The notes: generated from the letters alone by a model not told the origin. A stretch of 64,000 nt of DNA from Zopfochytrium polystomum (GCA_025765615.1 JAIVFJ010000082.1:124001-188000); one strand, 5' to 3'. Positions 21,872 through 35,600 are shown, numbered from the stretch's first letter. Numbers and translations are program-made.

Positions 21872-24800
21872 ATGTCAACTAGCCCACCACCCCTCCCTCA
21901 CTTTGCGACTTGGAACATCCATCGTGCCTTCCCCACCAAGGCTGCATCTATCTTCCACTGGCTCGATCACACCAAAACCACCATCCTTGCCATTCAAGAA
22001 ACTGGCTGCTCTGACACAGAGGCCACCCACTCCATTTGTCACATCAGTAGGAATTACAAAGGTTTCTTCATATCCTCCACCCCCTCCTGTCACACTGGCA
22101 TTGGTTTCATCATTTCATCTTCCCTGGCACCACACATCACTGACGTCTCCCACTTTGGAACTCGTGCCATTGCCCTCACCTTATCTTTTGCTCGACGCTC
22201 CATCCTCCTGTGAAATATTTACTGGCCTGCTGACCCCAATCTGAGGAACTCCCTGACTTGCAAAAAATGGTGAAACTCTCTTGCCTCATCTGACTCCACC
22301 TCACCCCACCAAGCCTACTGGTTTGGTGACTGGAATGCCATCACTTGACCACTCCACCAGAGCCCCCACACCTACTTCCCGCCACGGGTTCCTCCCCACC
22401 CTCTCCCTGAAAGGCTTTGTTGATTCCTTTCGACACCTGCACCCAGACTTACCCTCTTACACACACACTGCTGGCTCCTACTCCTCTCGTTTGGACAGCA
22501 TTTGGCTCTCACCACCTGCTCTTGACTACGTCACTGAAGCTAACATTTCTTCTCCACTTGAGGAGCCCCATCTCACTGACCCTTCAAACCACCTCCCCTT
22601 CAACATAATTCTTGCTTCCTCCCCCTTCCACACTTTTCCCTTCTCCCCTCTGCACCAGCAGGTCATCAAACCCCTGGAAGCTTCAGAGGAGCAACTTGAC
22701 AATTACACATCAGCCGTCTCAGTTGAGCTTGCCCCCCTCTCAGCAGCCCTTGCAGCCTTGGACAGCATTCTTCTCCCCTCCAAGCTTGAGTTCCTCCATT
22801 CTCCATCCCTACCCTTTCGATACCCCTCCCCAGAACGTTCATCACTCCTCGTCAGCCACCTTGACACACTCTCCACATCATTTCACGAGTTGCTGCTTTG
22901 GCTTGGCAAAAAGTTCCTTCCTCACAAGGGAACCTCCTCAGTAGCGCCAAAGATAGATTGCCGTGCCAAACCATTCCTTGTTGCACGTTGGAAAGTAGAG
23001 AAACTGTGGGCACTTGCCAAAGACCCTGTGCATGATCTGGCTAACATCTTCCCTTCCATTCCTTTGACCCCATCTGAGTGGGGCGCAGATCAGTCTTACT
23101 CCTTCTTGTCCCACATCCACTCTCAGTACAAAGCCTGCTTCTTTGACACAACTGACTATTGTGATGTTTTGCTCCCCACCCTCAACCGCCATCGCCAGGT
23201 GTTATGAATCACCCTCTGGAAACCTCTGGAACCTTCTAGAACATTCCTTCATGGAACCTTGTGACCTTCTGAAACCTTCTTTGCTTTCCTGACTTGTCTT
23301 GTTGTCATTGGTATCATTGGTATCATTGTATTACTAATTGCTCTTTCTGGAACTTTCTTTGAGTCTTGACAAGGAAGACTCTCAAAAGGTATAAAAGGGG
23401 GATGGGGGACCTGTCCCATCCCTCAAGTGAATTATTGTTTCCAATACAATCATCACTCCTCTCAGTTCCTTGTCTGCCTGGTTCTGTCCTGCCCTGTTCC
23501 TGACACCAGGCCATCTACCGTGCCCAATGCCAGGCAGCAGAAAAGCACAAAATGGAGGACATTGCCACAGCTCTCACATGTAGACACGACCTTTTCTCTT
23601 CTGGCAAGATAAAGACTGTCCTCAACAACATCCTCAACCACACACACAGCAACTCTAACATCGACCACATTTGCTATACTACTGCCAAAGGTCCCTCAAT
23701 CACCCACGATCCTGACCTTGTCCCTGGTATCTGCCAACAACAGGTTGAACACTGGTTTCGCCCTTGTACCCTCACTCCCTTCCCACCATCCTCTCCATTT
23801 CACTCTGAGATGCAACCCCGTCCCCACATCCCCCCAGATCTTTTCTCCAAGGTTATGCTGCCCCCTTCTGCCAACGACGTCAAAAACGCTCTCACATCTC
23901 TTGCCTCAAACAAAGCCCCGGGCCCCTCCCAAATCTCCAAAGAGCTTCTCCTCGCAGCTGGTTCTGATGCTCTTGCATTCTTCTCCTCCCTCATCATTCG
24001 CTCTTTACTCTTCCTTGACATCCCAGACTCTTGGGCATCTTCCTCCATCTTCCCCATACCCAAGAAAGCTGCGTGGGTGGTGACATCACTAACCTCCGTC
24101 CAATCAGCCTCTGCGAACTTGCTGCCAAAGTTGTCCAATCCATCCGTCTTTCTCGGATCTCTTCCATCCTCTCTTCTCACAATGTACTCCTTGGTCGCAA
24201 CTTCTCTGCCCTATGTGGCTCTTCTCCTGACCGCCTCTCCACCTTGTATGCTACGCCCTTGACCTTGCCGATTCCACTAAACAGCCCTTATACCTTCTCC
24301 TCAACGACATTAAGAAAGCTTTTCACAGCGCCCCTGTTGCTGGCCTCATTGCCTCCTGGGAACGTATTCACCTCCCCTCTTCTTATGTTCGCATGCGTGT
24401 CAATTCCCAATGTCGTTTTCGTTCCTCTGTCATCACAGCTTTTGGCCCATCCCCTTCTTTCCCCATTGGCACTATGATTCAGCAAGGCTCCCTTGAGGGA
24501 CCCCTTGATTGGCGTATCTTTTGGGACCCTGTTCTTTGCGTTCTTGATCGTTGTACCACCGGTTTCATTTTCTCAGTTCCCACCCCTCGTAACTTCCCTG
24601 TCCAATTCTTCAACCCCCCACCCCCTGTCTCTGTTACTGGCTTTGCCCTTGTTGACGACACCAACACCCTCTCCAGCACCTTGGAGGATCTGCAGCTTCA
24701 GGCCAACCTCCTCTTTGAGTACCAGTCACATAACGACATCGAGTCTAACACCAAGAAAATCTTCATCTCTGCCGTCAACACCCCGCAATCAGCACCTACC

Positions 24801-27717
24801 ACCATCAACTGGGGCACCACAGTCCTTCCCATCCACCCCCCCAAACACCACCTTTCGACACCTAGGCAACTACCTCACAGCAGAGGGTACGAGCTCAGCA
24901 GCACAGCAGCAAATCCTTTCCACCACCACCAATTTCCTTGACATTATCAAACACAAAAAGATGGGTGACAAAATTGCTTCTTACCTCATCCGTAACGTTC
25001 TCCTCCCACATGTCCGCTTTCTGTGGAAAACTGCCATTCTCCCCTGTACTTTCCTCAACAACCTCACCACACTCTGTCGCAAAACCTTCAAACGCCTGGT
25101 TGGCTACTGCACCTCTTTTCCCAATGCCTCCATCACCCCATGACCCATAACTTCCCTGACTTATACAATGAATACTGCTCTGACATGATTGTTGACCTCA
25201 ACTCTCGCTTGAACTCCCCCTCTCTCATTGGCCACATAAGTCATATCATGATGCACCACCTCCAACTTGACCTGGCCTCTGGAGCTCCAGTTTTCTCACA
25301 TCCATTACCCTTGTCCCAGCCAAAAAGACACTTCACCAAGTCTCTCATTCCCCTCCTTTTTAACCAACAAACATCCTTCCAATACTCTGGTCCACCCCTA
25401 TTTTCTGTTCACGCTCACTCCATCAACTCATTAGTTCCTTGGCATATTTTTCTCAAAGTGCTTCCCACTCTCCATTCACACTCAGTCTTCTTTTTTGAAC
25501 AACTTTTTGACCTCCGCCTCACCAGTCCTTCCTACAAAGACAGCTCTCTCCCTGACAAACTCTGTGAAGTGTACCACATCATTAAGACCTTTATTTTTGC
25601 TGCTCCCACCTTTGGCTCTCCAGTCTTTTACCACAGCCCTCCTGATGGTCCTCTTTACAATCCCTTTTACCCATCTTCTTTGGATCCCCTTCACCATCCC
25701 CCCCTTGCTCATGGCAGTTTTTTCCGTCTGATGACCCCACCACAAGTGGAATTCTTCCACATTGTTAACTGGACTCACACTCTCCCAAACCCCCAACTCC
25801 TTTCTCATCACTACTCCAGGCTCCCTGAACGCCTTCACCTTCCTACCACAATTTCCACTTGGTCCAATGCCTTGGCTGCCCCATTGGCTCCCCCCCATTC
25901 TCTTACCCCTGCAGCAAGCACATCTCTCCCTACAATCCAACTTCCCTTGCACACCACCTACACAGTCCCCATCAGCAGCCGCACAACTGCTACTGCAACT
26001 CGACCCTCCCAGTCCATCTTCTTTGTTAACCGACCACACCTTTCCCACTCCTCACCTCCCGCCACTCCACTTTCAATCCAGCTCCCTTCACGAATCCCTG
26101 CTTTCAACCAATGGACGTGCCCCTCCTCCCTGCTGACCTTGCTCATACCCACCCATCCTTGACCTTTGACACTGATGGCTCCCTTCGCGAGGAGGGCTTC
26201 ATGGCTGGCTCTGTTGTTTGCCTTGAGCTTAACTTTGAATTTTCTTTTGCCCTCCCTCCACTCTCTGCCTCTTCCACAACTGCTGAAATTGCTGCTCTCC
26301 TTGCTGCCCTCACCATCACTGCAAAGCTTTCCCTGCCCCTCACTTTTCGACTTGACAATCTTGGAGTGGTTCACACCTTTGAGAAACTCTTTCCCTCAAA
26401 CTCCTTTAGTCCCCATCCACACAGCGAGCTCAACACACCTCCTCTCTCTGATTCCGTCCATTGTCTTTTGCACACCACTTCCCACCCCACCCTTTGGGCA
26501 TGCGTTGCAGCCACTCTACAGTCTTGGATTGGCCCCCTCCACAAGTTTCCTGGGTTCGTGGACACAACAGCAACGCTGGCAACGAACGAGCAGACAAGCA
26601 GGCATCAACTGTACCCTCGACTTCTGACCCAACTTTGTTACCAATCCTCTCACAACAGATCCTCCCAGCCACCGCCTTCATCTCAAATACTCCCATCTTG
26701 GGCCAGCTTTGACGACAACTGCGACTCCTCACAGGTCTCTCTCACCATTTTGCACTTCTGAACACCTCAGCCTTTGCCCACATCACCCACAACCCTGACC
26801 TAGTTCATTGGGAAGCCACTTTTCTTGTTCTCCACTCTGGAATTAAACCCTCTTCCCTCTTTGGCACCCTCCCTGGCTCTGCTCGTTGCAAGTATCGACT
26901 TCAAATCCTCAGCAACACTTTGCCCACCCAAAAAGTTCTACACCAACGACACCCTCAAGTCTACCCTGATGGGCTCTGTTGTCGATGCCACCAGGCTCTG
27001 GAAACCACAGAGCATGTCTGGCAATGCCCTGCAGCTGCTGACGCCCTTGCCATGATTCGCAACACCTTTGCTGAAACTCTTTCCTCCTCTGTTCCTCCTG
27101 CACCTCATGGTCGCTCTCCTCCCCAATTCTTTGATCATCAATCTTGTATCAATTTTTCCTCCCTCCTTTGTGGCTTCATCCCTCAATCCTTTTATGACTC
27201 CTTATTCTCAAGTGATAACCCTGCTGCCTCTGTCCTTAAAACCCTTGTCACCGCTTTCCATCAGCTCCTTCTTGACGCCCATCAACTTATTTGGATCCCC
27301 TGTTGCGACGACACTTTCTCTTGGGAGAAGTCAAAGTCCATCAAGCCCTCTGACAAGCACTCCAAGCCCTGCAGATCCCCTCCACCAAATTCCCAGGCCT
27401 CTCACCCTCCTTCCGCAGCCTCTCACCCACTGTCTTCTCCAAACATCAACTCTTCCCTCCCTCCCACTCCATCATCCCACAGAACTCGTAACAGCTCTTC
27501 ACAACCCTCTCAACCTTGCTGCACCACGTGTAGTCGCCAGAACTCCACTGACACTTGCCCAGGCATCTGGCTTTTGCACACCAAGGCTTCTTCCAGATGG
27601 ATTGACCACTACCTCGGCCGCATAAAACTTGTTGCAGGCATTATCTGGGCTTCACCACACAATACAGCTCCCCTCACGCCAACAAGCAAGAGCCACTCGT
27701 CACCCATCTCCTGCTGA
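21872..27717 (+). pseudogene. LINE ORF2 relic: endonuclease, reverse transcriptase, RNase H
   Basis: APE-type endonuclease: FATWNIHRAF, AIQETGC (catalytic E), GIGFII, FGDWNAI and SSRLDSIWLS. RT: NKAPGPSQISKELL, LRPISLCELAAK after a frameshift near 24070, the QQGSLEGP block and a VDDTN core (about 24650) in place of the usual FADD. RNase H: DTDGSL, AEIAALLAAL and RGHNSNAGNERADKQAS. A C-terminal CX2C...HX4C finger (CCRCHQALETTEHVWQC) is at about 26970-27025. Stops and frame changes occur at about 22213, 22270, 24070, 24370, 26100 and elsewhere. Solo LTR B splits the coding sequence at 23199/23506; the reading frame resumes cleanly after the LTR. Confidence 0.85.
23200..23505 (+). repeat. Solo LTR B
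   Basis: 306 bp, same family as LTR A, with the 5-bp target duplication CCAGG (23195-23199, 23506-23510). It sits in LINE ORF2 and is therefore younger than the LINE. Confidence 0.93.
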
Positions 27718-28072
27718 GCCCCCCGACGTTCACTGAGCCACTGTTGCCCATCTCAATCTTGACATGGGCTGTTGCCTAATCTGACTTATCCCAACCCTCC
27801 AACTTTTCACAGCTGCTCCCCTCTCTTACACTGAGCTCCTTCAGACTCACTTCTCTATTTTCTTGATTCTGTGCTTTCCCCTTCTCTATTGATAATTGTG
27901 GCTTTATGTGCGGTGGAGATGCCTGACGACCCTGTAAGTCCGTAGTGCATGGGGTGGGTTTGCTGAGGTGATACCTGGACGTAGTCCATTACGGTTCACC
28001 GTTGATGGCTCTTTCTCTTCCCGCCAGCCCCTCCGGGGCTGGAATAATAATAATAATAATAATAAAAAAGTC
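27718..28072 (+). repeat. LINE 3' UTR and (AAT)n tail
   Basis: The 3' region ends with a GC-rich hairpin-like motif (CCAGCCCCTCCGGGGCTGG, 28024-28042) followed by seven AAT units and a short A run. Confidence 0.75.
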
Positions 28073-28790
28073 CATGAAAAATCAAAGAAACCACACCAAA
28101 ATTGGAGTGCAAACTCGAGTAGTGGCTGATATTGAGTGCACCAAATTTGAGCAGCCTACGATGAAAGCCTGAATCATACGACTCCTTTGTAGGTCATGTG
28201 ACCCAGCCCTTTGGAGAGATAGGAAACTTTGAAAATTCGCCGAGATTGGTAGGAGATAGCCACAGCTGCGAAACTCACAGGCGTTTCTCGAGTAGATATA
28301 AAGAGTGTGTGTACCAAAAATCAAGAGAATAGGTCGAAAACTGACATACTCGTCAAAGCAGTGATGTTTCTGCAATTAATAAAGATGGCCTTGAACTGTC
28401 TGGAAAAGTTGGGGAAAAACTGTAGAGTCTCCAAAATATGACTAAATGTAACCGACTGCCCTGGCAATCTGAGGAAAAATCAACAAAAATCCTCAACTTA
28501 ATTTGGCCCACACCATCAAATAGCGACCTCAAATTAATAAGTCTGAAAGAAATCCTCTTATTCGTTGGCTGCAGAATTGACCAACGCTGCATCGACCCGA
28601 CCCATGGCGGACCGTTCCGCTGACACCGGTGAGGACAATGCGATTAGAATCACACTCAATGGGTTCAGAGAAATATTGAACCAGGTAGCTCACAGCAGCT
28701 CCAGGTCACCTGACTTTCTCTGAACCAATGTTGGTCCAGGGCAGCTCGAGCAGCTCCAAGTGAGCTGACTGTTGTCTGAACCAATGTTGA
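28073..28790. other. No gene recognised
   Basis: About 720 bp. Short open frames are present on both strands (for example 28082-28375 minus), but none shows a recognisable domain or codon pattern. Confidence 0.5.
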
Positions 28791-29035
28791 ACCAGGGACT
28801 GGTTGATTTGAAATGCCCCTGATTATTTCAAATCATCTTTCCTCTGTGAGAAGACTGGTCACTGGACACAGACCTCTGGACAGACCTTGGTTGATTTGAA
28901 ATGCTCCTGAAGATTTCAAATCATTTTCCCCTCTCTGTGGGGAGACCAGTTCTTGCGCACTGGGCTCCACACAGAGCCTGGTTGATTTGAAATGCTCTGA
29001 ATTTTTCAAATCACTGTCCCTCTGTGGGGAGGGGT
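28791..29035. repeat. Tandem repeat of ~90 bp with internal palindrome
   Basis: Three units starting GGTTGATTTGAAATGC at about 28800, 28889 and 28979. Each contains GATTTGAAAT followed within about 10 bp by TTTCAAATC, an inverted repeat that can form a hairpin, and then a CTCTGTG(G)GGAG-type block. An earlier pair of AACCAATGTTG units (28721-28795) is related in style. Confidence 0.75.
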
Positions 29036-29414
29036 TTACAACACCTCCCCAGAGCAAAGTCCTGTCTGAAGCAGTTTGCAACTTGTTCAGATAGGCAAAA
29101 CAGGAAAACTGGTCAACCTACCCGCAGGAGTAAAAATTGGGCAGAGTTTTCTTATTGAAAAAAAGGGGAACTCTCACTCCAATTTGCCAGTCCCTGTCTA
29201 AACAAGTTCTCTTTACCCACTTGCCCTTGGTCGCTTGCTGTGCTCGCTCCCTTGTACAAGTTCTCGATTCAAGCCTCGGTTCCTTGACCCTTCAGCCTTC
29301 TTGCGACGCAGCCTCCACTTACGACGTTCCCTTCTACACTGCAACTTCAACAGCGTGCAAATCATCATTATGTATCAATTATTCATAGCAGAGTTTTGTT
29401 TCTTGCTCTCCAAG

Positions 29415-29503
29415 TTTGGGAGAAGGACCACCCAGAAGCACACATCTCCACTTCATTCACTCTTTCCACTCACTCAATCAGAGGAGACTGTTTACACTGA
29501 TTC
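29415..29503 (+). repeat. Dispersed repeat shared with 17703-17790
   Basis: GGACCACCCA...CACACATCTCCACTTCATTCACT... occurs in both places; each copy borders other shared repeats, suggesting an old element end. Confidence 0.65.
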
Positions 29504-29945
29504 CAATTTACAAGCAACTGTTTCTCAAACAAGCAGGAAATTGGTTCTTGGTAGTACTTAGCCCAGACAAAGTACTCAGCCCAAGCTGGTACTCAGCCCT
29601 GGCTGGTACTCAGTCCTGGGTGATGCTCAGCCCAGATTGGTACTCAGCCCTGGGTGATGCTCAGCCCTGGGTGGTACCCAGCCCTGAATGAGTACTAGCC
29701 CAGGCTGCAGATTGGTACTCAGCCTGTTTTCTCTCATTCCTGTGGCCTGCTCTGGGCAGCCTACTACTCCACTGATTTCTGATGGCTCCAACCTGCAGGA
29801 GTATAAAAGCAGCAACCTCTCACAGATCAAACAAGGAATCCAACCCCTTCCTTGCTGCTTTAACAGCAACCAGTGCAAAAACAAGCCAATCTCTCTTCCT
29901 CCATTTGCCTCTCTCTCTACCCACTCACTCCTCTCTCCTCTCACC
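29504..29945 (+). repeat. Truncated Copia-2 LTR copy
   Basis: Corresponds to about 15145-15598 of the intact Copia-2 LTR, including the GTACTCAGCCC array and the TATA box region (GAGTATAAAAGCAGC, about 29800-29814). Both ends of the LTR are missing. Confidence 0.85.
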
Positions 29946-30090
29946 ATAGGCTGTCATTGTCACCCACCTCACAGTTGCAATTATGCAGAGCGCCTGCACC
30001 TGTTGTCATCATGAGCTCCTTGTGCCAATATTGCACCGAAAGCAGGTGCAGTCACATGAAGCGCAGCCGCATCTATCACCTACCGCCAGG

Positions 30091-30140
30091 AAAAAGAGAG
30101 AGAGAGAGAGAGAGTGAGCGAGAGAGAGAGAGAGAGAGAG

Positions 30141-30172
<32 letters not shown>
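30091..30172. repeat. (GA)n(GT)n compound microsatellite
   Basis: A GA run (about 30096-30144) passes directly into a GT run (30145-30171). Confidence 0.95.
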
Positions 30173-30175
<3 letters not shown>

Positions 30176-31215
30176 ATCGCCTACCTGCTCCAGAGAACAA
30201 CCACTCACCTATTTCCAAGCTAAAAACCTTTGGCTTGAAAGATAGGAAAGTGCCAATGAGTAAAAGGGGGCACCTCAACAAGGCGCTGCCTTATGCGCAC
30301 TCCCGTGTGCATCGTGCGCGCCTGCAGCCCTGCTGACACTGGTGGGAGAATGCCCCTTCCTAAAGACTGAGACTGCAACGGCTGTATTTCCACCCACTGC
30401 ATGGCCAGTTGCTCTGCTCTGCTGGGTTGCCCAGCTGCCCTATTTATAGCAGGGTGCCAGAGGCACAGTTGGGAGGCAGGGGCACAGCGTGGGAGGCACT
30501 CTGAGTCACAGTGCTAGGTGGCAAAGAGTCGGGAGATGTTGTTGGCCCAGCCCTGGAAATGGGAGACAATGACACCCTGTTGCTTCCCACTGATGTGGCC
30601 AAACTCCACGGAGTATGTGAGCAAAGAAGTGATCATGGCTCTGATCAATTCCTATCAAATTGCTAAAGCACAATGATTTGGTGTCTGGCCCATGGATCTA
30701 ACCCTCAGGAAACTTACCAAGCACTCATACAGCACTCAAATACCAACACAGGAGTACGAACAGGTCAGAGGATCTTGAATACTACTAGCTTGTGCGTATA
30801 CTCCAACACCTCCCCTCAATCCCAGAGCAAAGTTAAGCGACTCTCAAGTGTGGGAAAACTGCCGCTCTGGAAGGCAGTGCCAACCTCGTATCTGGAGTCG
30901 AACCAGCACAGCCTCACATCCGAGTACACCAGAAAACCTGCAAAATCTGATGCATCGCAAAGACAGTAAGTGTGGAATGATCATGTGAGGCTCTTGGCGC
31001 CCTGAACTAGCGGAAGAATACTGTACCCCAAATGGTCAGCAGAACTCGCCAGTCCCAAGAGAGACATGAGCTGGAATGCAACTTTCAGCGTGAATCTTCA
31101 GCGAAGCCAACTGGTTGGGGATGCCCACAGCATGTTCTATTGCCTCTAACGAGTTGTTGTCACTATTTGCAGTCCAGGATTAGAGCTGGATGTGTAAACA
31201 GTCCAACGTCATATG
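30173..31215. other. Mobile-element debris, no intact gene
   Basis: No convincing gene. Scattered minus-strand segments resemble the region downstream of copia RT but are too decayed to delimit. Confidence 0.4.
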
Positions 31216-31404
31216 TCATGCAGAGGTATCAAAGCAGATGCTCCAGCGCCTTTCGGTTGGACGTGGTCGCTTTTCCTTGATACTGTTGAAGGGTGTAACA
31301 GCGTATGAGATATTCAGACAGGTTTGCTTAGCAACATAGGCTACTTTCATCAGCGCACTAAGGAATGAATCTGCCAAATCTTCACCTGGGCAGCGCCCTT
31401 TCAC
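31216..31404 (-). pseudogene. Copia pol fragment
   Basis: Minus-strand residues ...LMKVAYVAKQTCLNISYAV and PRPTERRWS resemble the copia segment LMYLA..TRPDISYAV ... PTERHW between RT and RNase H. It is short and degenerate. Confidence 0.55.
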
Positions 31405-31459
31405 GAGCTAGTTTTGGTGCGGAACACCCCTTCCTGCGCGAGAGCCGCTTGGCAAACAG

Positions 31460-32120
31460 TTGGTGGTGGTGGTGGTGGGTTTGGTGGTCAATCTGCGTGT
31501 CGAGGGGGAAGGGGGGATGCTCGGGCGGGAAGAGGAGGAGAAGGAGGAGGGGATTAGAAAGAGGCTTTCTTTTTGGTGGGTTGGGGACGAGGCCCGAGGG
31601 CCTGCGTGCGCCCTGTTGCGGGGGGCAGTGCGTTCTTTTAATTTTTTCTCCCCCTGTTTCTTTCTTTATTTCTTTTTTTTTTTTTTTTTCTCTTTCATTT
31701 TGGTGAGGGAGGTCACGCGGGGCGTGGAGGAACAAGCTCACACACACACACACACACACACAGAAGAAAGAGAAAAAACAGCTGTTCGCTTATTTGGCGC
31801 GAAACCTTTCAAAAAAAAACAAAAAAAAACGAAAGAAAGAAAACAACAACAAAAAGAAAAAAAAAACAGAACGGGAGAGGTGGGTGATTGGCAGAGAGAG
31901 AGTGGGAGAGAGAGAGCGAGAGAGAGAGCGAGAGAGAGGGCGGGAGAGAGGGGAGAGACAGGTCGGTTGAGGGAGGAGCCGTGCGAAGCTGGCCCCAGCC
32001 TCCTTCGTTTCTCGCCACCAGTACCAAGCCTGCTGGTAAGGTGTGCGCGGGGCGTTCTCCATGTCGATGCCTTGTGTGGTTGTGTTTCGTGCGTGTGTGC
32101 GTGTGCGTGTGTGTGTGAAG
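31460..32120. repeat. Low-complexity block upstream of the CCR4-type gene
   Basis: GGT-rich (31460-31480), T-run (31671-31690), CA microsatellite (31740-31761), A-rich (31810-31867), GA microsatellite (31893-31958) and GTGTGC repeats (32090-32118). Possibly promoter and 5' UTR of the next gene. Confidence 0.8.
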
Positions 32121-32627
32121 AGGTGTCAGGGGTGAATGTTACATCCTAAGCAGGGCAGCTGGTTGGCGACTTGAGCAAAGGAGCGTCCAAGCCGAGATTC
32201 TCCTCCTTGCTCCTTCTGCCAGTGAGCCTCGGCCATCAACCGCTCGCTGCCTGGGCGTCGGGTCGAGAATTGGTTCTTTTTCAATCTGGTTGCCATCTTG
32301 GTTCCATGCCTGCCTCGTTCACCCCTCGGAGATCTCTTGACAATCTCTTCCGGCCATTTTTAAACCCCCACTTGGTTTTTCGTTGATGGTCGACCCCCAC
32401 TGGCCGTGCTAATGCACATTATCATTGCGCCAGGGCCAAAGCGAGAACGGATCAAGTTTTCTTATTCAGCACAGCAAAGCCTCTTGTCTATTGCCGAGCT
32501 CCCCCAATCGCCAAGCAACCCGTTGCTGCTCTGAAAGCGGGCCTCCAGCTGGTGCGACCTCTTGCCCGATCGCTGTTTCCTGACGCGCTCGCTCACCCAA
32601 CTCCTTTCACCCAAAGGAAGAAATCCA

Positions 32628-35600
32628 TGGACTTCAACCAGCAACGTGGAGCGCAGCAGAAAGTGCCCGCACAAATCGCCACCACAACGCAGCCATCTTC
32701 GCGGACCACTGACCAACCGATCGGCCGAAGTGCGCAAAGCGCGGTAATGGACGGTTTTGTTTTTTCCTTCTTTTGCGATCGCTTCTATCACAATCTGAAC
32801 TGGAAAGTAGAGCAATGTGGAACGCCTGGTCAGTTGGGAACCCGATTCCTTGGAGGAGATGGACTCGGCGTCAATGAAGATGGTTGACTGGGTCGTTGGC
32901 GCCAGCTCGAAGGGAACGGAGTCAGGCCTGTACGAGCTTTTCAATTCGGATCGTTCCCGTAGCCTCTTCAGTCAGTCATTCACCCCAGCCGTTGCGAGTC
33001 CCTCCAGAGGTCCTGGAACGGCGTCGCTGGAGCCCACGGATCTGGCCTCATCCTTGCGTCCACACAGCTGGGCTTTGACAGCGGGATTTTCTGGTGCCCT
33101 CTCTTCTGGAGGGGACTCTGCAAAGCCCAGAAAAGTATCGATTCCTGTCCAACCATCCTCGTTTTCCTCGTTAGCGTCATCCGTCCCAACAGACCTTGAG
33201 CTTTCTTTGGGCAGTCGTCCCGTTGGGGACACCTACGGCAACCCCTTCGACGAAGATCTTCAGTTTGATCTTGATGTGGATCGTTTTGATGCATCCGGGC
33301 TTGGAGTTTCGTGGAACTCGACGGTGTCAGGTGGAAGCATGGCCAGTGGGCGTATGATGAGGGCCCCGGGTGCAGCGACATTGGGAACTTCTCTTCCGAA
33401 ATCGATGAGCATTGCAATGGGCACCGGAGTTCCTGATCTGGACGACCTGGGATTGGAATCTACATCCAGATCGTTCCACCAGATGGGTTTTACGGATACA
33501 ATGCAGTCGCCATCTCATTTGGATGGACCGTTTCCTAGTTCAATGCCGCTGCCATCACCATCATCTTTCCTTGCCGGACGAGGGCTGTCTAATCGAGCGA
33601 CCAATCCGAATGTTCTCTTTCAGCAGCACTCTCATCTCATGAGCCCTCCTCCGAGCAGTTTCTTGAGTTCTCAAGGCTTTCCTTTTCCTTCGTCCTACAC
33701 CTACTCTGATGACGGTGTTAGTGGTGGTTCTCCAGCCAAACCAGACAATTTTTCCCTACGATCGTCGCAAGCACTGCCAATGACCTCGTCGGGGTATCCT
33801 CCATCTATCCTGCCGCCCCGCCTTCCTTTACAGCAGCAACCAGTCAAGGCGCCAATGCCCATACCTCCTTTGCCTGCTCAATTTGGCGCGATTGATGTGC
33901 GGTCTCTGAAAGCACCCTTACTTTCAGCTTCGAGGCTACAACCGCAACCCGTTGTTCCAGGAATGTCCAACGAAGCAGCCGAAGATGGCTGCCCTGTTCT
34001 GAAAGTTCCCCGAGCCCCCTTTTGGGACTCCGATGGTGAGCTCTTTCGGCTAATGCCCAAATTGTTTGTTTGACAAAACCATTATAGGAACGATGACGGT
34101 TCCACACCGGGTTTGGAAGAAGGGAGGAGTCGAAAAGGCTGACAATCGCCACTTTATGGTGATGTCTTACAATGTGATGGCCCCACCTCACTGTTCCGAA
34201 AACTCGTTGCGTTACAAAAGCCCCTCTAAGTTTATGGACTGGGACTACAGAAAGCCTCGCATTTTGGATGAAATTGCGTTCTATGCACCTGATTTCGTGT
34301 GCCTCCAGGTTAGCCATCACCCCCCCGATATTTTTTGGTAATCCTCAAAATCCGTTCAGGAACTACCTCCGTCGGACTTCTCCGAAGTTTTTCTGCCAAA
34401 GTTGCAAAAGATTGGTTACGAGGGTCATTTCCAACAAAAGAAAAAGGACCAGGCTGCGGATGGGTGCGCAATATTTTACCTGGAAGCCCGATTTTCCCTC
34501 TTGGCTGTCCAAGCCTTCGCCTATTGCGACCAAGTTCCCGCGGACCCCTCGTCTGACCTTTTCCAACGACTGGGTCGTTTCTCGAATATTGCTCTAATTG
34601 GAGTTTTCCAAAATCGGCACGCACGCTCTCTGCGGGTCCGTATCGTCAATACGCACTTGCACTGGGACCCTGCCTTCGCAGACACGAAACTTCTACAAGC
34701 TGCAATTTTGATGGAATGGTTGGAACGCTCTCATAGAGATATACCAACAGTCATTGCCGCGGATTTGAACAGTCGTCCTGGTGAAGCAGTTGTTGATTAC
34801 TTGGTTCGTGGAAAAGTTGCCCCTGGTCCTCTATTTGCCGATCGTGATCAGAGCCGATATAATGCCGCAGTTGCTTTGAGGGCTGGGAACGTACCGCTTG
34901 GGCCAGCCGCCGTTGCCGCCGCCTATGCAAACGTCCAACGCCTACAGCACCCAGTTGCGGCTCAATCGGTTAACGTCGCTTCTTCAAGCGCCACACCTGG
35001 CTCGCTACTCTCATCTACGCCAGTGGGGACAACAGCCATTAACTCTGTATCCTCACTTCCTCAGATAATTGCACCGGCACCGCCTCCCCTGCTTCGCAAT
35101 GGCACAAAGCTTGCATCCGCCTATGACAGAAAAGATCTGCCGTTCACTCACAAGACTCCGGATCATGAGGGTGCTTTCGATCACATTTTGTACACAAGTG
35201 GTACTCTGAGTATTAGAGACGTTCTTGCAGATTTCGAGCACTCGGGATACACATCTGTTGCCCCACCAGTGTCGGAGAATGCCACAGATAGCTCAATGTC
35301 AGACCCTCGTACTGCTGTGGACTCTGTCCCGAGCCCAGTATTGCCATCTGCGGACGGCACCTCGCAACCTACAGAAACTACAGACAGTGAAAGAACCCCC
35401 CCTCTTCAATTGTCGCAACTCCCCGATTCACAGTCCCCCACCAGCGGAGCAACGACAGACCCACTAGAGGGCTTCCCACCTCTGGGTGCAGTTACACCAG
35501 TGTACCCACCCATTCATCTCGCGCCAATTCACCATGGATATTTATCAACGATTGATTGCATTCCCACGGAGCACGTTCCCTCTGATCACTTGCCCCTCAT

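Larger units (their letters stand above)
19986..28066 (+). mobile_element. LINE (non-LTR retrotransposon) with ORF1, APE, RT and RNase H, decayed
   Basis: An approximately 8-kb element: ORF1 with a CCHC knuckle, ORF2 with an AP-endonuclease-type domain, RT, RNase H and a C-terminal Cys/His finger, a 3' UTR, and an (AAT)n tail at 28043-28064. Possession of an RNase H domain places it near the Tad/I/R1-type groups (family knowledge). Many frameshifts and stops make it inactive. Solo LTR B is inserted at 23200. The 5' boundary and target duplication could not be fixed. Confidence 0.85.

Noticed and set aside
28082..28375. 97-codon minus-strand open frame
   Set aside because: No domain, no conserved pattern, and it lies in repeat debris just past the LINE tail.
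31382..32149. Several long open frames in the low-complexity block
   Set aside because: They are products of GA, CA, T and A runs read in frame and show Lys/Glu/Arg or Ser/Leu simple repeats only.
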